Shown here: positions 11,638 through 24,600 of the stretch, piece by piece
How the letters are laid out: the number at the start of each line of letters is the position of its first letter
Numbering within the stretch: the stretch's first letter is position 1
Assembly: GCA_963854835.1 (NCBI GenBank)
Contig: OY978525.1
Span: forward strand, 68,978,754 to 69,042,753
Direction of reading: 5' to 3'
Source: Megamerina dolium
Lineage: Eukaryota; Arthropoda; Insecta; Diptera; Megamerinidae
DNA length: 64,000 bases
Notes under the pieces: generated by a model
Databases searched by the model: none
Told to the model about the DNA's origin: nothing
The model's input: only the letters and a program-made list of their open reading frames with translations
Position numbers and translations under genes: made by a program

Positions 11638-11666
11638 GTTCCGATATTGAGTTGGTATTTCTGAAG

Positions 11667-11906
11667 GTTGCAGATATAGAAGAGAAATTGGATATACTTT
11701 TAAAAGCATACATGGAGGATCGTGAACGATTTTTGGCTCTTCCTTTATCATCACAAAAAATAACACATTCCAATACCCAAAACCATGCTGGAATCGATAT
11801 ATGGCGCCTGGGTAATAACACAGTCACCAATCAAAAAGACAATCCCCAAAGTGAAGTTCCTGAAGCAGTGAATTGTGGTCATTTTCAATCGAAAGCACAT
11901 TTACAG
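11667..11906 (+). CDS. probable internal exon of a host gene (possibly KCNQ-type channel C-terminus)
   Basis: A 240-bp open stretch of 80 codons lies between a plausible acceptor (tatttctgaag before 11667) and a strong donor (ttacag/gtaaca at 11906). It resembles no transposon family I know and codon use looks ordinary. It opens with a short amphipathic helix, [20 protein letters not shown], then polar residues. That helix resembles the C-terminal assembly coiled coil of KCNQ/Kv7 potassium channels, where KVxxMExKLDxLxxxYM-type sequence occurs; this match is from memory and only suggestive. Both ends are in phase 0. The exon at 44643-44737 starts in the compatible phase on the same strand. 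The protein would act in the plasma membrane if the KCNQ call is right. The true 5' border could instead be at the atatag/gcag sites a few bases away. Confidence 0.45.
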
Positions 11907-12097
11907 GTAACAATATTATATTTAAGTTTAAAAAGCTCGCGTCAAAAATTTATAAATCAGTTAATAATTTATTAAATTAATTTTAATTGGTATCAAAATT
12001 AATTAAACTAAAAATCTGAGGTTTTGATTAAAATTTAAATTTAATATCTTTGTTACTATAATATCAATTAGATCGACCAAGGCTGACTTGCAATTAA

Positions 12098-12420
12098 TGT
12101 TACTTCAGCACAGGTTAGGGTAGTGGCCACCCTCTCAGCAATAGAGTTCCCCTAGGTCAATAGTGTCTTATGTGCTACCACTCGGATCGGAATTCTTGTC
12201 ACATGCTTGCTGACATCCCAAACTCTGATTTAAATGTATGAATACGAATTTAAACAGCATTGATAATTTTTTCCTAAAAGTATAAATTCACATAAATAAC
12301 ACTTGTTCCGTAGGTTAAATTAGGTTGGGTTAGGTTAGTGACATCATGCCAGAATTGTCAATTGCTTGCCGACAGATGAGTACTGTTCGAAAGAATAATA
12401 TTTTCAATATTAAAGCTATA
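12098..12420 (-). repeat. SINE-related fragments
   Basis: 12098-12200 is similar, in reverse orientation, to the variant SINE 3' end at 7010-7080 (agtggtagcaca...ctgagagggtgg). 12308-12340 is a ttaggttgggttaggttag run, and 12345-12420 matches the minus-strand SINE body (attgcttgccgacagatg, tactgttcgaaagaa) and runs into the next (AT)n tract. No A/B box remains. Confidence 0.55.
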
Positions 12421-12898
<478 letters not shown>

Positions 12899-12900
12899 AC

Positions 12901-13086
12901 CAACAAAGCAATGTAAATAATGAGCAGAAACACTCACTGCCCACCCAACAGCCAAGTACCCTTGAACATTTGCTTCAAACATTAATTCAGAATATGAACC
13001 AATTCATGAACTCAATGCAAACAATAATGCAAGAAATGATGAAAAATCAATCGATGTTACTCCAAACATTGCTATCCAGACCATGA
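12901..13086 (+). pseudogene. jockey ORF1 (gag-like) C-terminal remnant
   Basis: Only the last roughly 60 codons of the nucleic-acid-binding ORF1 protein survive. They are rich in Gln, Met and Asn (LIQNMNQFMNSMQTIMQEMM), likely a coiled coil. The stop TGA (13084-13086) overlaps the ORF2 start ATG (13083-13085) as ATGA, an arrangement that permits stop-start reinitiation for ORF2. The upstream zinc knuckles seen in jockey ORF1 are lost by truncation. Confidence 0.65.
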
Positions 13087-15700
13087 GTTGTCTCAAGATA
13101 TGCCACTGGAACGCCAACGGCTTAAGCCAGCACCGTTTGGAGCTAATTCAATTCCTTGAATCCAACCAGATCGACATAATGATGATATCTGAGACCCATT
13201 TCACTGACAAAAATTGCTACCAAATACCATATTACAAACTGTACACCACAAATCATCCGCATGGTAAGGCACGCGGAGCAACTGCCATATTGATAAAAAT
13301 CAGAATACAACATCATGTTCTCGAAGATTACAGTAGCGTTTACTTGCAAGCAACATCTATATGTCTGGAAGAATACATCTCTAAACTAGTAATATCTGCG
13401 ATATACTGTCCCCCAAGATACAGTATTACCGAACAGCAATATAAAGAATTTTTCTCAACTCTTGGTAGCAAATTCTTGGTTGCTGGCGATTTCAACGCCA
13501 AACACACTCACTGGGGCTCCCGCTTAATAACTCCAAAAGGCAGAAGACTATGTTCAATCATCACTAACCACGGCTACGATGTTATTTCAAATGGTCAACC
13601 GACATATTGGCCGACGGACAAGAGGAAAATACCCGATCTCATAGACCCGACCTCATAGAGTCGCCAAAGGTTTGCAGATGGAAAATATCTCCACAGAGTG
13701 TAATTATGATCTATCATCTGACCACTCACCCACGGTAATATCTATAAAATCACCAAGCCCCCAAGGTAATTGCGTTAGAAAGAAAATAGACTGGTTAAAA
13801 TTCAAGAATCATATAAATTCACATCTTCCTCTGAGTACTGTATTAAGAAATGGACACGATGTAGACTCAGCACTCGAAAAATTCAACCAGCTGCTCTCAT
13901 TAGCTCTCAGCTCAGCCACCTGCACAAAGGTATGCAAGCAATCAAACTATAGCCCATACACACCAGCCGATATTGAATTGCTAGTAAGACAGAAAAGAAG
14001 ACTCCGAAGACAATGGCAAGAATTCAGATCACCGAATCTGAAAACACAGCTACAGCACTACACTCGAAAGTTAAAGCAAGCCTTAAAAAATAAAAACAAC
14101 AAAGAGTTAGAAGAGCACATAGCGAAATTAACACCTGGTGAAGCGTCAGACTACTCTTTATGGAAATCAGCAAAAAACTCAAATCGGCCAATTCTCACTG
14201 ATTCCCCCATCCGTTTGAGTGACGGTAATTGGGCTAGAAGCAACTGTGAGAAGGGTTTGGCTTTTGCAAACCACCTAAAAAGTGTGTTTACACCCAATCC
14301 ACCCTCTTCACAGTCCTCATTACCAAAATTAACTTCTCAACCTTGCTCAATAACGCTCAAAATTAAAAAAAAGGACATATTCAAAGCAATTTATAAAGAT
14401 TTAAACCAAAAAAAAATCACCTGGTCCAGATAAAATTACCGGTAAAATGATAAAAGAGCTACCTCCGGCTTCAGTAATTCATCTGATGCTGGAAAACTTC
14501 AAAAATTATTATGATAGCAAAACCAGGAAAAGACCCTACAAAAGTTGCATCGTACAGACCTATCAGCCTCCTGCCTCTACTTTCTAAAGTATTCGAAAAG
14601 CTACTTGTCATGAATATAACTCCATTTATTAATCTCAACCAACTGATTCCTCAACATCAGTTTGGATTTAGAAAACAGCACGGCACAATAGAACAAGTCC
14701 ACCGCATTGTAACTCTGATAAGGAACACTTTTGAAGAAAAAAAGTATTGCTCAGCTGTCTTTCTTGATATCACTCAAGCTTTCGATAAAGTATGGCACGA
14801 TGGCCTTATTTACAAACTCAAACTATTACTGCACGCAAATGTCTCCTCATTGCTTAGTAGCTGCCTCACGAAAAGACAATTTCTCGTACATCACAAGGAT
14901 TACACAACAAATCCATTGGATATTCACGCTGGCGTTCCTCAGGGAAGCGTTTTGGGCCCCTTACTGTATCTCTTATACACTACAGATATGCCCAGCAATA
15001 ACTATACATTTATATCGACCTTTGCAGATGATACGGCAATATTGTGTTCTCGCTCTAACCCCATAGAAGCTACTAAACTCCTGCAAACTCATATCGATTC
15101 TGTCGAAATCTGGCTAGCAAAATGGCGTATAAAAGTCAATGAATCAAAGAGCGTACATGTAACCTTCACGCTAAGGCCAGATACATGTCCCCCACTTAAA
15201 ATGAATGGCCAATCAGTTCCACAATGTTCCTCAACAAAGTACTTGGGTATTCACCTCGACAGAAGGCTGACCTGGAAAAATCACATAGAGGCAAAGAAAA
15301 CTCAGATCAAGCTTAAAATTAATCAGTTATGGTGGCTGTTACACAAAAGATCCAAGTTGAATCTCGAATACAAAGTGCTATTATATAAAGCAATCCTGAA
15401 GCCAATCTGGACTTAAGGTATTCAGTTATGGGGCACCGCATCTCCCTCAAATATCGAAAAATTGCAGCGAATACAATCCAAGTGTCTGCGAATTATTGTA
15501 AACGCGCCTTGGTATATGAGGAACGTTAACATCCATCGAGATTTAAATGTACCTACAATTTCTGAGGAAGTTGCAATGTCCTGCAGAAGCTACATTCAAA
15601 AATTACACAATCATCCGAATCCCCTTGCTAGGCAATTGTTGCTGATCACGGGGCATCGTCGATTAAAAAGAAAAGACACACTGAATATGCTGTGAAATTG
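13083..15700 (+). pseudogene. jockey-like endonuclease/reverse transcriptase, broken
   Basis: ORF2 opens with an APE-type endonuclease: KICHWNANGL, ISETHF, the catalytic VAGDFNAKHTHWGS and, in another frame, SSDHSPTV. The RT follows with KPGKDPTKVASYRPISLLP, HQFGFRKQHGTIEQVHR, FLDITQAFDKVWH, GVPQGSVLGPLLY and the active site FADDTAIL, then KYLGIHLDRRLTW and a C-terminal helix. The frame is broken at about 13655 (a short local duplication plus stop), 14410 (slip in a run of A), 14500 (a stretch between the endonuclease and RT appears missing) and 15416 (stop). The FADD form of the active box is typical of jockey-clade enzymes. It is inactive. Confidence 0.88.
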
Positions 15701-15847
15701 CTATACCTCGTGACTCAACAAATTGTGATGGAACGTTGGGAATATCACATAATTTTATTTAGTTTGTAAGATTTGATTACATATTGTTAGTTTCTAAGTA
15801 ATTTTAGAAAGATCCAATAAAAAAGCTTGTTAAAAAAAAAAAAAAAA

Positions 15848-16125
15848 ACTTTATTGCTTCTGAATGTTTGATTTTGGTTTCGCAAATAGGTGGTTGCTGT
15901 TCCAAATTTTCCAAATTACTTCTATGAAATCACTGATAGGGATAAACCACAGTCTTCTAAAATTTTAACTTTTTCACTTAAACAAATTCGTTTTCTATTT
16001 CCCATGATATTTTTGAAACCATCAAGCTCAGAAGACACAAAAACACTGTGTTTTTATGCTCAAGAGAACAAGTGTGTAGAATGTAAACACAAAAAAATAA
16101 CGGTATTATAACCATTAAAGCAGAG
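15848..16125 (-). mobile_element. pogo/Tigger relic, 5' half
   Basis: This is the continuation of 12606-12898 on the far side of the jockey element. The minus strand encodes MGNRKRICLSEKVKILEDC, resembling the psq-type HTH DNA-binding start of pogo transposases, then stops, then joins the C-terminal part. Everything between HTH and C-terminus is deleted, making this a non-autonomous derivative. The 5' terminal repeat is not clear; a weak ataacggtattat lies near 16098-16110. Confidence 0.55.
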
Positions 16126-16153
16126 ACTATAAAAGCAGAGACAATAGAAGTAT

Positions 16154-17341
16154 AGAGATATCCCACTGTTAATAGACAGCGTTTTAACAGCAAATCTGGC
16201 GATGAAACAACGGCCACCTTTTCACTCAAAACCAAAAATGGTTTTAGATACACTGGAAACAGTTGGCAATGAGCATTTTCGTACGTAAACCAACCGCAGC
16301 TTCGCACAATCAATATGAGGCATGTCACATATATAATTACTTTCATATGTGCCTATGTATGAATCCGACGATGAACATTGAAATTATATGTAATAATTAT
16401 AAATTATTTTTACACAGAGATATGCGAAATTTATCATATGTAATATTTGAATAAGTCTGTTCTGAAAAAAATTATTTATATCCAAAATTTATTCAAATTA
16501 AATTTAAATCTTCCTGTTGAAAGATTGGATGCCATTTTTCACTAATAATTCAGTCCATTGAATGCCTTTGACAAATTCAACAACCGTTTTTGCACTCACT
16601 TCTTCGCTCTCTTCGCTGTCTTCGGTTTTACTACGAGCGAAAGACATATATGTACGCATGCCTACCATAATATGATAGTTTTCCATTCAAGAATACATGC
16701 AATCGACAACGCAGCATTGGATCGAATCAGAGACTTTAGAAGTAATGAGATATCCCACTGTTAATAGACAGCGTTTTAACAGCAAATCTGGCGATGAAAC
16801 ATTGGCCACCTTTTCACTCAAAGCCAAAAATAGTTTTGGATACACTGGAAACAGTTGAGAATGAGTATTTTCACACGTAAACCAACCGCAGCTTCGCACA
16901 ATCAATATGAGTCGGCATGTCACATATATAATTACTTTCATATGTGCCTATGTATGAATCCGACGATGAACATTGAAATTATATGTAATAATTATAAATT
17001 ATTTTTACACAGAGATATGCGAAATTTATCATATGTAATATTTGAATAAGTCTGTTCTGAAAAAAATTATTTATATCCAAAATTTATTCAAATTAAATTT
17101 AAATCTTCCTGTTGAAAGATTGGATGCCATTTTTCACTAATAATTCAGTCCATTGAATGCCTTTGACAAATTCAACAACCGTTTTTGCACTCACTTCTTC
17201 GCTCTCTTCGCTGTCTTCGGTTTTACTACGAGCGAAAGACATATATGTACGCATGCCTACCATAATATGATAGTTTTCCATTCAAGAATACATGCAATCG
17301 ACAACGCAGCATTGGATCGAATCAGAGACTTTAGAAGTAAT
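16154..17341 (+). repeat. tandem duplication, 2 x about 594 bp
   Basis: Units start at gagatatccc (16154, 16747, and again 17342 where the inverted-arm copy begins). From about 16298 onward the sequence repeats at a 595-bp offset almost without change up to about 17490. Each unit contains a 60-codon minus-strand frame (16504-16686; 17099-17281), identical in both, with an acidic EDSEESEE stretch; its function is unknown and it may be non-coding. The identity points to a recent unequal exchange or replication slip. Confidence 0.75.
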
Positions 17342-18909
17342 GAGATATCCCACTGTTAATAGACAGCGTTTTAACAGCAAATCTGGCGATGAAACATTGG
17401 CCACCTTTTCACTCAAAGCCAAAAATAGTTTTGGATACACTGGAAACAGTTGAGAATGAGTATTTTCACACGTAAACCAACCGCAGCTTCACACAATCAA
17501 TTTGAGTCGGCATGTCACATATATAAATACTTTCATATGCACCTATGTATGAATCCGACGATGAAGATTCAATATTGAAATTATATAGGATAATTCGAAA
17601 TTATATTTATACAAGAATATGCGAAATTCAGGATATGTAATACTTTGGTTACTTTTTGATCAGAAATTAATGAATATCAAAATTTTATTAAAAATATGTA
17701 GGCAATAAGTATTAATTAAATGATCATGGAACACGATTTTTTATTAAAATTTAATTTGTTTACAATAATTAATTCTGATCAAAATGTTTAGCTATCAGGT
17801 GAATTTCAATAAGAAAGCATCCCTTATTTGCCTACTACAAACAATCAACTCGATCATCTGTTCGATTTTAATTGCTCTCATTTTTTCGTTTTCTACATAT
17901 TTTACTATGTACATAAATATATATGCACACATGCGAAGCAGAATTGTCTATTTTTCATTGATAAATATGCGAGAACGGCAACACAGTAATCATCCGATTC
18001 ATTTTTGCTATTTTTCAAGATTTTTTTATTTTGCGCTTGTTCAGCAGCCAACACGTCAAATTGTTCGTCTTTCGTCGATTTCACTCGCATTGATGCACAC
18101 AACACACATCTACGCCTGCGTATTTGTTGTTGCTTTTGCTTTCGTTTTTTGAGGAAAAGGAAGAATCAGAAACTTTCTGATTTTCGATTTGGTCTTTGAT
18201 ATACAAAACAAAAGCACACATGGGTAATAGGACGGGTCAAATTTGTATAGCAAAAAACCGTGACATATCGCATAGCAAGAATCAAAACAATTCTGCTTCG
18301 CATGTGTGCATATATATTTACATAGTAAAATATGTAGAAAACGAAAAAATGAGAGCAATTAAAATCGAACAGATGATCGAGTTGATTGTTTGTAGTAGGC
18401 AAATAAGGGATGCTTTCTTATTGAAATTCACCTGATAGCTAAACATTTTGATCAGAATTAATTATTGTAAACAAATTAAATTTTAATAAAAAATCGTGTT
18501 CCATGATCATTTAATTAATTCTTATTGCCTACATATTTTTAATAAAATTTTGATATTCATTAATTTCTGATCAAAAAGTAACCAAAGTATTACATATACT
18601 GAATTTCGCATATTCTTGTATAAATATAATTTCGAATTATCCTATATAATTTCAATATTGAATCTTCATCGTCGGATTCATACATAGGTGCATATGAAAG
18701 TATTTATATATGTGACATGCCGACTCAAATTGATTGTGTGAAGCTGCGGTTGGTTTACGTGTGAAAATACTCATTCTCAACTGTTTCCAGTGTATCCAAA
18801 ACTATTTTTGGCTTTGAGTGAAAAGGTGGCCAATGTTTCATCGCCAGATTTGCTGTTAAAACGCTGTCTATTAGCAGTGGGATATCTCATTACTTCTAAA
18901 GTCTCTGAT
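17321..18909. repeat. large imperfect inverted repeat
   Basis: The left arm 17321-17947 and right arm 18287-18909 are reverse complements with few differences, from atcagagactttagaagtaa at the outside to atgcgaagcagaattgt at the inside. The 339-bp spacer has no recognisable gene. Single strands could form a very long hairpin. Confidence 0.85.
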
Positions 18910-19204
18910 CGAATTCAGTTTAGCAATTTTTACCGATTTTGTCATTCTTGCCAGACACACAAAATCAAGAGGAAGCCTATGTGTGTGCCAGTGCTTATGT
19001 ATGCTTACAAGTGGCGAAATATATAGCTTATGGTCGATTGTTATTGTTCTGTACCTTTATATGAATTAAGTACTTTGAGTACAATATTAGAAATATATTA
19101 TGAAAATTCGATGACTTTAGGCTCTGAAGTATGTATGTGTATATGTGGAATAGCAAAATGACCAATTTCAATGTATATGCACATTAACTCATTGGTCAAG
19201 AACT

Positions 19205-20155
<951 letters not shown>

Positions 20156-20173
20156 TGGCGATCCTGCGACCAC
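20156..20173 (+). promoter_or_regulatory. primer-binding site
   Basis: TGGCGATCCTGC starts directly after the LTR. The first 12 bases fit the 3' end of an insect tRNA-Arg, recalled from memory; the following bases do not. Use of tRNA-Arg would agree with the mdg1/412 group. Confidence 0.6.
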
Positions 20174-20267
20174 TGATCCTGTGATCACTGATCCTGACCC
20201 ATTGTTAAGCTCTTCTACCGACTGTTTATAATTTTAAAATTCAACAATCCTTTTTCTCGAGTACCAA

Positions 20268-20630
20268 ATGAACTCAGAAATAGATAGGATTCAGTTGAAT
20301 GAATTTCTGGAGGATTTCGAAAAATCCATCTACAGTCCAGAACCATACATAGAACCATATGTTCCAGTCGAGACCCACAACGCCACTATACGACCAACAT
20401 ACATCCCTGGACCACTAAACCAAGGTCCGAGGGCCATCACTATTCAAGAATACAAAAACCGACAAATTGGACAGCACCATCTGCCGACACTACCACCAAA
20501 GCCGAAGAAGAAACGAGCAGGCAAGACATTCCAGAGAAGGAAAGAAAAAGCTATATTATACACACAACTAAATCTGGCAACCACGACCAAGGAGAAGAAG
20601 CGAATACTCGGCGAATTGAATAAGCAGTGA
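20268..20630 (+). CDS. accessory ORF A of the gypsy element
   Basis: A 120-codon frame with a good ATG, the first open frame after the LTR. The N-terminal third is acidic and aromatic (LNEFLEDFEKSIYSPEPYIE), the middle Pro-rich (PTLPPKPKKKRAG) and the C-terminal third strongly basic and helical (KRRKEKAI-type, KEKKRILGELNKQ). I recognise no catalytic motif. The basic region suggests nucleic-acid binding or nuclear targeting, which is inference. It is intact although the element has transposed recently, so it may be under selection as part of the element. Related gypsy elements of the 412 type are known to have short frames in the same place. Confidence 0.6.
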   Translation: MNSEIDRIQLNEFLEDFEKSIYSPEPYIEPYVPVETHNATIRPTYIPGPLNQGPRAITIQEYKNRQIGQHHLPTLPPKPKKKRAGKTFQRRKEKAILYTQLNLATTTKEKKRILGELNKQ

Positions 20631-20738
20631 AGCACACCACAAACTACAGGGCATTCCAAGAAATGCACCAAATAAATTAATACTTAGAATATAACAAATA
20701 TATATCAGGTAGATTAAGTAAAAAAAAAAAAAAAAAAA

Positions 20739-20933
20739 ATGCATGAGCCCTCAAACTGCAGTGATTGCAGAAGGATCGGGCACAAACTAAATTACATGAT
20801 ACAAAATAAGAAAATTATTATATTATATGATAGTAAAAACTTCAAATTACGAGGTCCTTATGACCAATACATTTGTCCAACGGCACAGGCCGCAATACAA
20901 ATTATAAAAGAAAAAAATACAATAAACAAATAA
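20739..20933 (+). CDS. accessory ORF B of the gypsy element
   Basis: A 64-codon frame that begins right after a run of about 19 A residues. It starts MHEPSNCSDCRRIGHKL, with a CxxC pair and a His that could be half of a zinc site, and later has YDQYICPTAQAA. No known family is recognised. It lies between ORF A and the membrane-type ORF C on the same strand. The small size makes a chance frame possible, but the start, position and composition fit a real short protein. Confidence 0.4.
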   Translation: MHEPSNCSDCRRIGHKLNYMIQNKKIIILYDSKNFKLRGPYDQYICPTAQAAIQIIKEKNTINK

Positions 20934-20954
20934 ATAATAAATGAATTTTTAAAT

Positions 20955-21138
20955 ATGTGTTGGTGGAAGAAAATATTTAATGCCACCCCACTAATATTCG
21001 CTGGCTACGAGATTGGTCAGTCTGTTGAGAACAAGTCTAACCAAGACTCAATAAAAACAGCAAACATAAAAGAATCAGAAAATACAAACAATAATGTAGA
21101 AATAATACTCCTAGCATTGACAGTTTCAATTATAGTAT
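20955..21138 (+). pseudogene. accessory ORF C (small membrane protein), split by the nested element
   Basis: The frame starts MCWWKKIFNATPLIFAGYEI and has a hydrophobic segment IILLALTVSIIV just before the insertion point. The coding sequence resumes at 27082, after the target duplication GTAT, with a basic tail (KQIKKAFKRS) and a stop at 27148-27150, immediately before gag. The intact protein would be about 87 residues with one transmembrane helix and a basic C-terminal tail. Its function is unknown; a membrane-acting accessory protein in an env-less gypsy element is unusual. It is inactivated here by the insertion. Confidence 0.55.
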
Positions 21139-21576
21139 TGTTACGTTTTTATTCTGTGAACGTTTAATTCTATTTGAATTACCTTGTTCGATCACTGGAT
21201 TCTGTTAATGATAACTGCAACACTTATTTTATACAACTATATACAGCAACAATTTATTTAATAATCTCTATTTACAATCAACACTGTTTACAATCAACTA
21301 TTTACTATAACACTTAAATGTACTTGCAACTTTTGCCTCTGTATAAATGTTGTCGCAATCACGTTCGGAATTAGATTGATCGTCAATACTCAACACTGGC
21401 TCTATTTATACTCTGTTGGCAACACCCCAGAATCTTCCTTTATCGAGATTCTTCTCTTCCTTTCTCGTTGGCTTGTTCTGGTTATCGCTTATTTCTTTTT
21501 GTTGACATTCGTTTCGATGCTGCCAATAGAGTCAGTCACAATAGTGATGAGTAATCAACTATCGATACTCGTTACA
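21139..21576 (-). repeat. 3' LTR of nested gypsy copy 1
   Basis: 438 bp, on the minus strand TGTAACGAGT...ACGTAACA. I found no difference from 26644-27081 by eye, which implies very recent insertion or gene conversion. Confidence 0.92.
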
Positions 21577-21614
21577 CTGCCCTCCTCTTAACCTTGTTCG
21601 TCCCGAACAAGTTT

Positions 21615-24600
21615 TTATACTTCCCCTCGATATGGCGCAAGTCGCTCCAAGTGCACTACTTTAAACTTTGCTCTTTTATTCCAGGCACGTTGAATGCGAT
21701 ACACTATGTCATTTATCTTTGCTATAATCTCATATGGTCCTTCCCAATGAGTCTGTAGTTTAGGGGACAGGCCTTTCTTTCGTTGTGGATTATGAAGCAT
21801 TACAAGCTCTCCTTCATAGAACCCTTTTGAATTTGCTTTCAAGTCATACCTGGCCTTCATCTTATCGCTTATCATCTGCGACCTCTCTCTGATGAACCGA
21901 TGTACTTCATCCAACTGTTCCCGCTTTTCGCTAGTATAATTACCTTCGGCTGATCTCGTTGGTGTTACGACTCCAAATTTTAAATCAGCTGGCAGTCTTA
22001 ACTCGTTTCCAAAAATTGCCATTGCCGGTGTAGTAGCCGTCGTATCATGTTGTGCGCATCGATATGCCATGAGGAACATTGGTATATGTACATCCCAGTC
22101 TCTTTGGTATTTATCTACGACTTTTCTCAAATATTCCTCCAAGGTACGGTTAAATCGTTCTACCATGCCATTAGATTGTGGATGCAAAGGTGTTGTACGA
22201 GTTTTGTATATACCCAGCATACGGCATATCTCTTGGAATACAACTGATTCGAAATTTCGACCTTGGTCTGAGTGTAACTCCATCGGTACACCAAAACGAG
22301 TAACCCATTGGTTGACGAATACATCCGCAACTGTACTAGCTTCCTGATTTGGAATGGGGTATACTTCAGGCCATTTACTGAAGTAATCTATAACCACCAG
22401 AACATACTTGTTTCCTGCGTTGCTTATTGGAAATGGCCCAGCTATGTCCATAGCAATTCGCTCAAATGGAGCACCCACGGTGTATTGGTGCATCTTACCT
22501 CGACTTTTCTTAGTGGGACCTTTGGCCATTGCACATTGCTTACATTTCCGAATCCAATCAGCGACATGGTCATGACATCCAACCCAATAAAATCGTTTCT
22601 TTATTTTCTCGACGGTTTTGGTGATTCCCAAATGCCCTCCACTGGAGGCATTGTGATACTCAGCTATCACTTCATTTATTCACGCCTTGGGTACCACTAG
22701 AAGATCATTAGTGATTTTTCCATCCTCACTTTCCCATGCTCGGAATAAACATCCGTCTCGTAAGTGCAGGCTTTGCCACTGCGCCCAGTATGCCTTTGCT
22801 ATTGGACTCTCATTAGCCATTTCTTGCCAATCTGGTCGTATGCCCTGCTCCTTGTATTCCATAATCTTTACGAGATCTGGGTCGTTCCGCTGATCTTCTT
22901 GCATTCGTTCGGTGGTCCATGACTCCTCCGGCAATATATTCGTAAGTCGTATGTCGACATTGTGCTCCTTGCTTTCCACTCGAGAACAATGTTTACATTC
23001 CATTTTGCAAGGACGACGAGATAAAGCATCCGCGTTGCCGTGATGTCCTCCTTTACGATGTTCGATGGTAAAATCATAACTCTGCAGCCTTTCAATCCAG
23101 CGCGCCAATTGTCCTTCTGGGTTTTTAAATTGCAATAACCACCTTAGCGCTGAGTGGTCAGTTCGTAGATGAAATGACTGACCGTACAAGTATTTATGGA
23201 AATACTTTACACATTCCAGTATTGCGAGCAACTCTCTTCGTGTGACACAGTAATTTCTTTCTGGCTTCGACAGGATTTTACTGTAGTATGCTATTACTTT
23301 TTCTTGCCCATCTATGATCTGAGAGAGCACACCACCTATTCCATAGCCACTCGCATCTGTGTCCAACACAAACTTTTGACCAGGTACTGGATACGCTAAT
23401 ATTGGTGCTGAACAGAGTTTTTCTTTCAGCTGTTCGAATGCTTTCTGTTGGTCCTCGCCCCACACAAATGGTTTGTTCTTTCTTGTCAACTCATGCAGAC
23501 TGCTGGCGATGTTTGCAAATCCAGGAACAAATCGTCTATAGTAGGTGCATAAGCCTAGGAAGCTCTTTAGCTCGTGAAGATTCGACGGAATAGGCCATTC
23601 TTGAACTGCTGCTACTTTCTCCTCGTCGGTATGTACCCCTTCTGTTGTTACTTTATGACCAAGATATTTAACTTCTCGCCTGAAGAGTGAACACTTTTTC
23701 ATATTCAGTTTAAGCCCTGCTGATTGTATACGCTCAAATACTTCTTTCAACTTTTCCAGGTGGTCGTTAAAATCTTTTCCCATCACAATAATGTCATCGA
23801 GGTACACCAAGCACGTTTTCCAGTGTAGTCCTCTGAGTACACGCTCCATCAAACGTTCGAAAGTAGCTGGCGCATTGCATAAACCAAATGGCATGACTGT
23901 AAATTGCCATAGACCATCGCCAATACTGAAAGCTGTTTTCTCTTTGTCTTCCTTACCAAGTTCCACTTGCCAGTAGCCACTTTGCAAATCAAGAGTTGAG
24001 AACCACTTCGCACCAGATAGTGTGTCCAGAGTGTCATCGATTCTTGGCAGTGGATAGCTGTCTTTTTTCGTAATATCATTTAGCTTTCTGTAATCCACAC
24101 AGAATCGAGTACTTCCATCCTTCTTCTTTACCAGCACAACTGGTGAACTCCATGGACTCGCTGATGGTTCAATAACACCTTGTTTCTGCATATCGGAAAT
24201 CAGTTTAATGGCTTCGTCTCTTTTGGCCAATGGAACTCGTCGTGGTGCTTGACGAATTGGTCTAGAATCACCGGTGTCAATGTGATGCTTCACGATGGTT
24301 GTTCGTCCTCCAGTTTTTCCATTTGAAGAAAATATTGAACTGTACTTCTCCAATACTTGTAAAGCCTTTTCTTTTTGCTGTTTGGTAAGCACACCTGCCC
24401 ATTCCTCCATCTGTGCTTTTATTTCCGCCTTGCCAGTTCCTGATCTTCCACTTTTTATCGACGAACCCTTTTCGCAGTCTACTACGGCAGTAACTTCCTG
24501 GCAATGACCAATCACCATTCCTTTCTTTACAACTGTAGATGTATTAGTTGGATTTAAAATTCGCACCGGTACTATTCCTTTTTCTTTAGGTTCTACTAAC

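Larger units (their letters stand above)
12899..15847 (+). mobile_element. 5'-truncated jockey-like LINE
   Basis: The element is flanked by the 13-bp target duplication actttattgcttc (12886-12898 and 15848-15860). It ends in a polyadenylation signal (ccaataaaaaag near 15815) and a poly(A) of about 17 bases. It begins inside ORF1, so it is a typical 5'-truncated insertion. The target is the pogo/Tigger relic. Confidence 0.88.
16126..18909. mobile_element. foldback-like repeat cluster
   Basis: The cluster consists of two tandem 594-bp units followed by two inverted arms of about 625 bp around a 339-bp middle. All arms share the block gagatatcccactgttaatagacagcg...ggccaccttttcactcaa. There is no transposase. 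Long, internally repetitive inverted arms with little or no coding content are the hallmark of Foldback/Galileo-like elements, but family membership cannot be proven from this copy. Confidence 0.6.

Noticed and set aside
12308..12340. Telomere-like ttaggttgggttaggttag run
   Set aside because: Too short and degenerate; the same taacctaaccta motif ends the SINE variant at 7075-7087, and flies lack TTAGG telomeres.
16154..18909. CRISPR-like or satellite array
   Set aside because: Units are about 594 bp, only two in tandem, and the rest is an inverted repeat; no short direct repeats with spacers.
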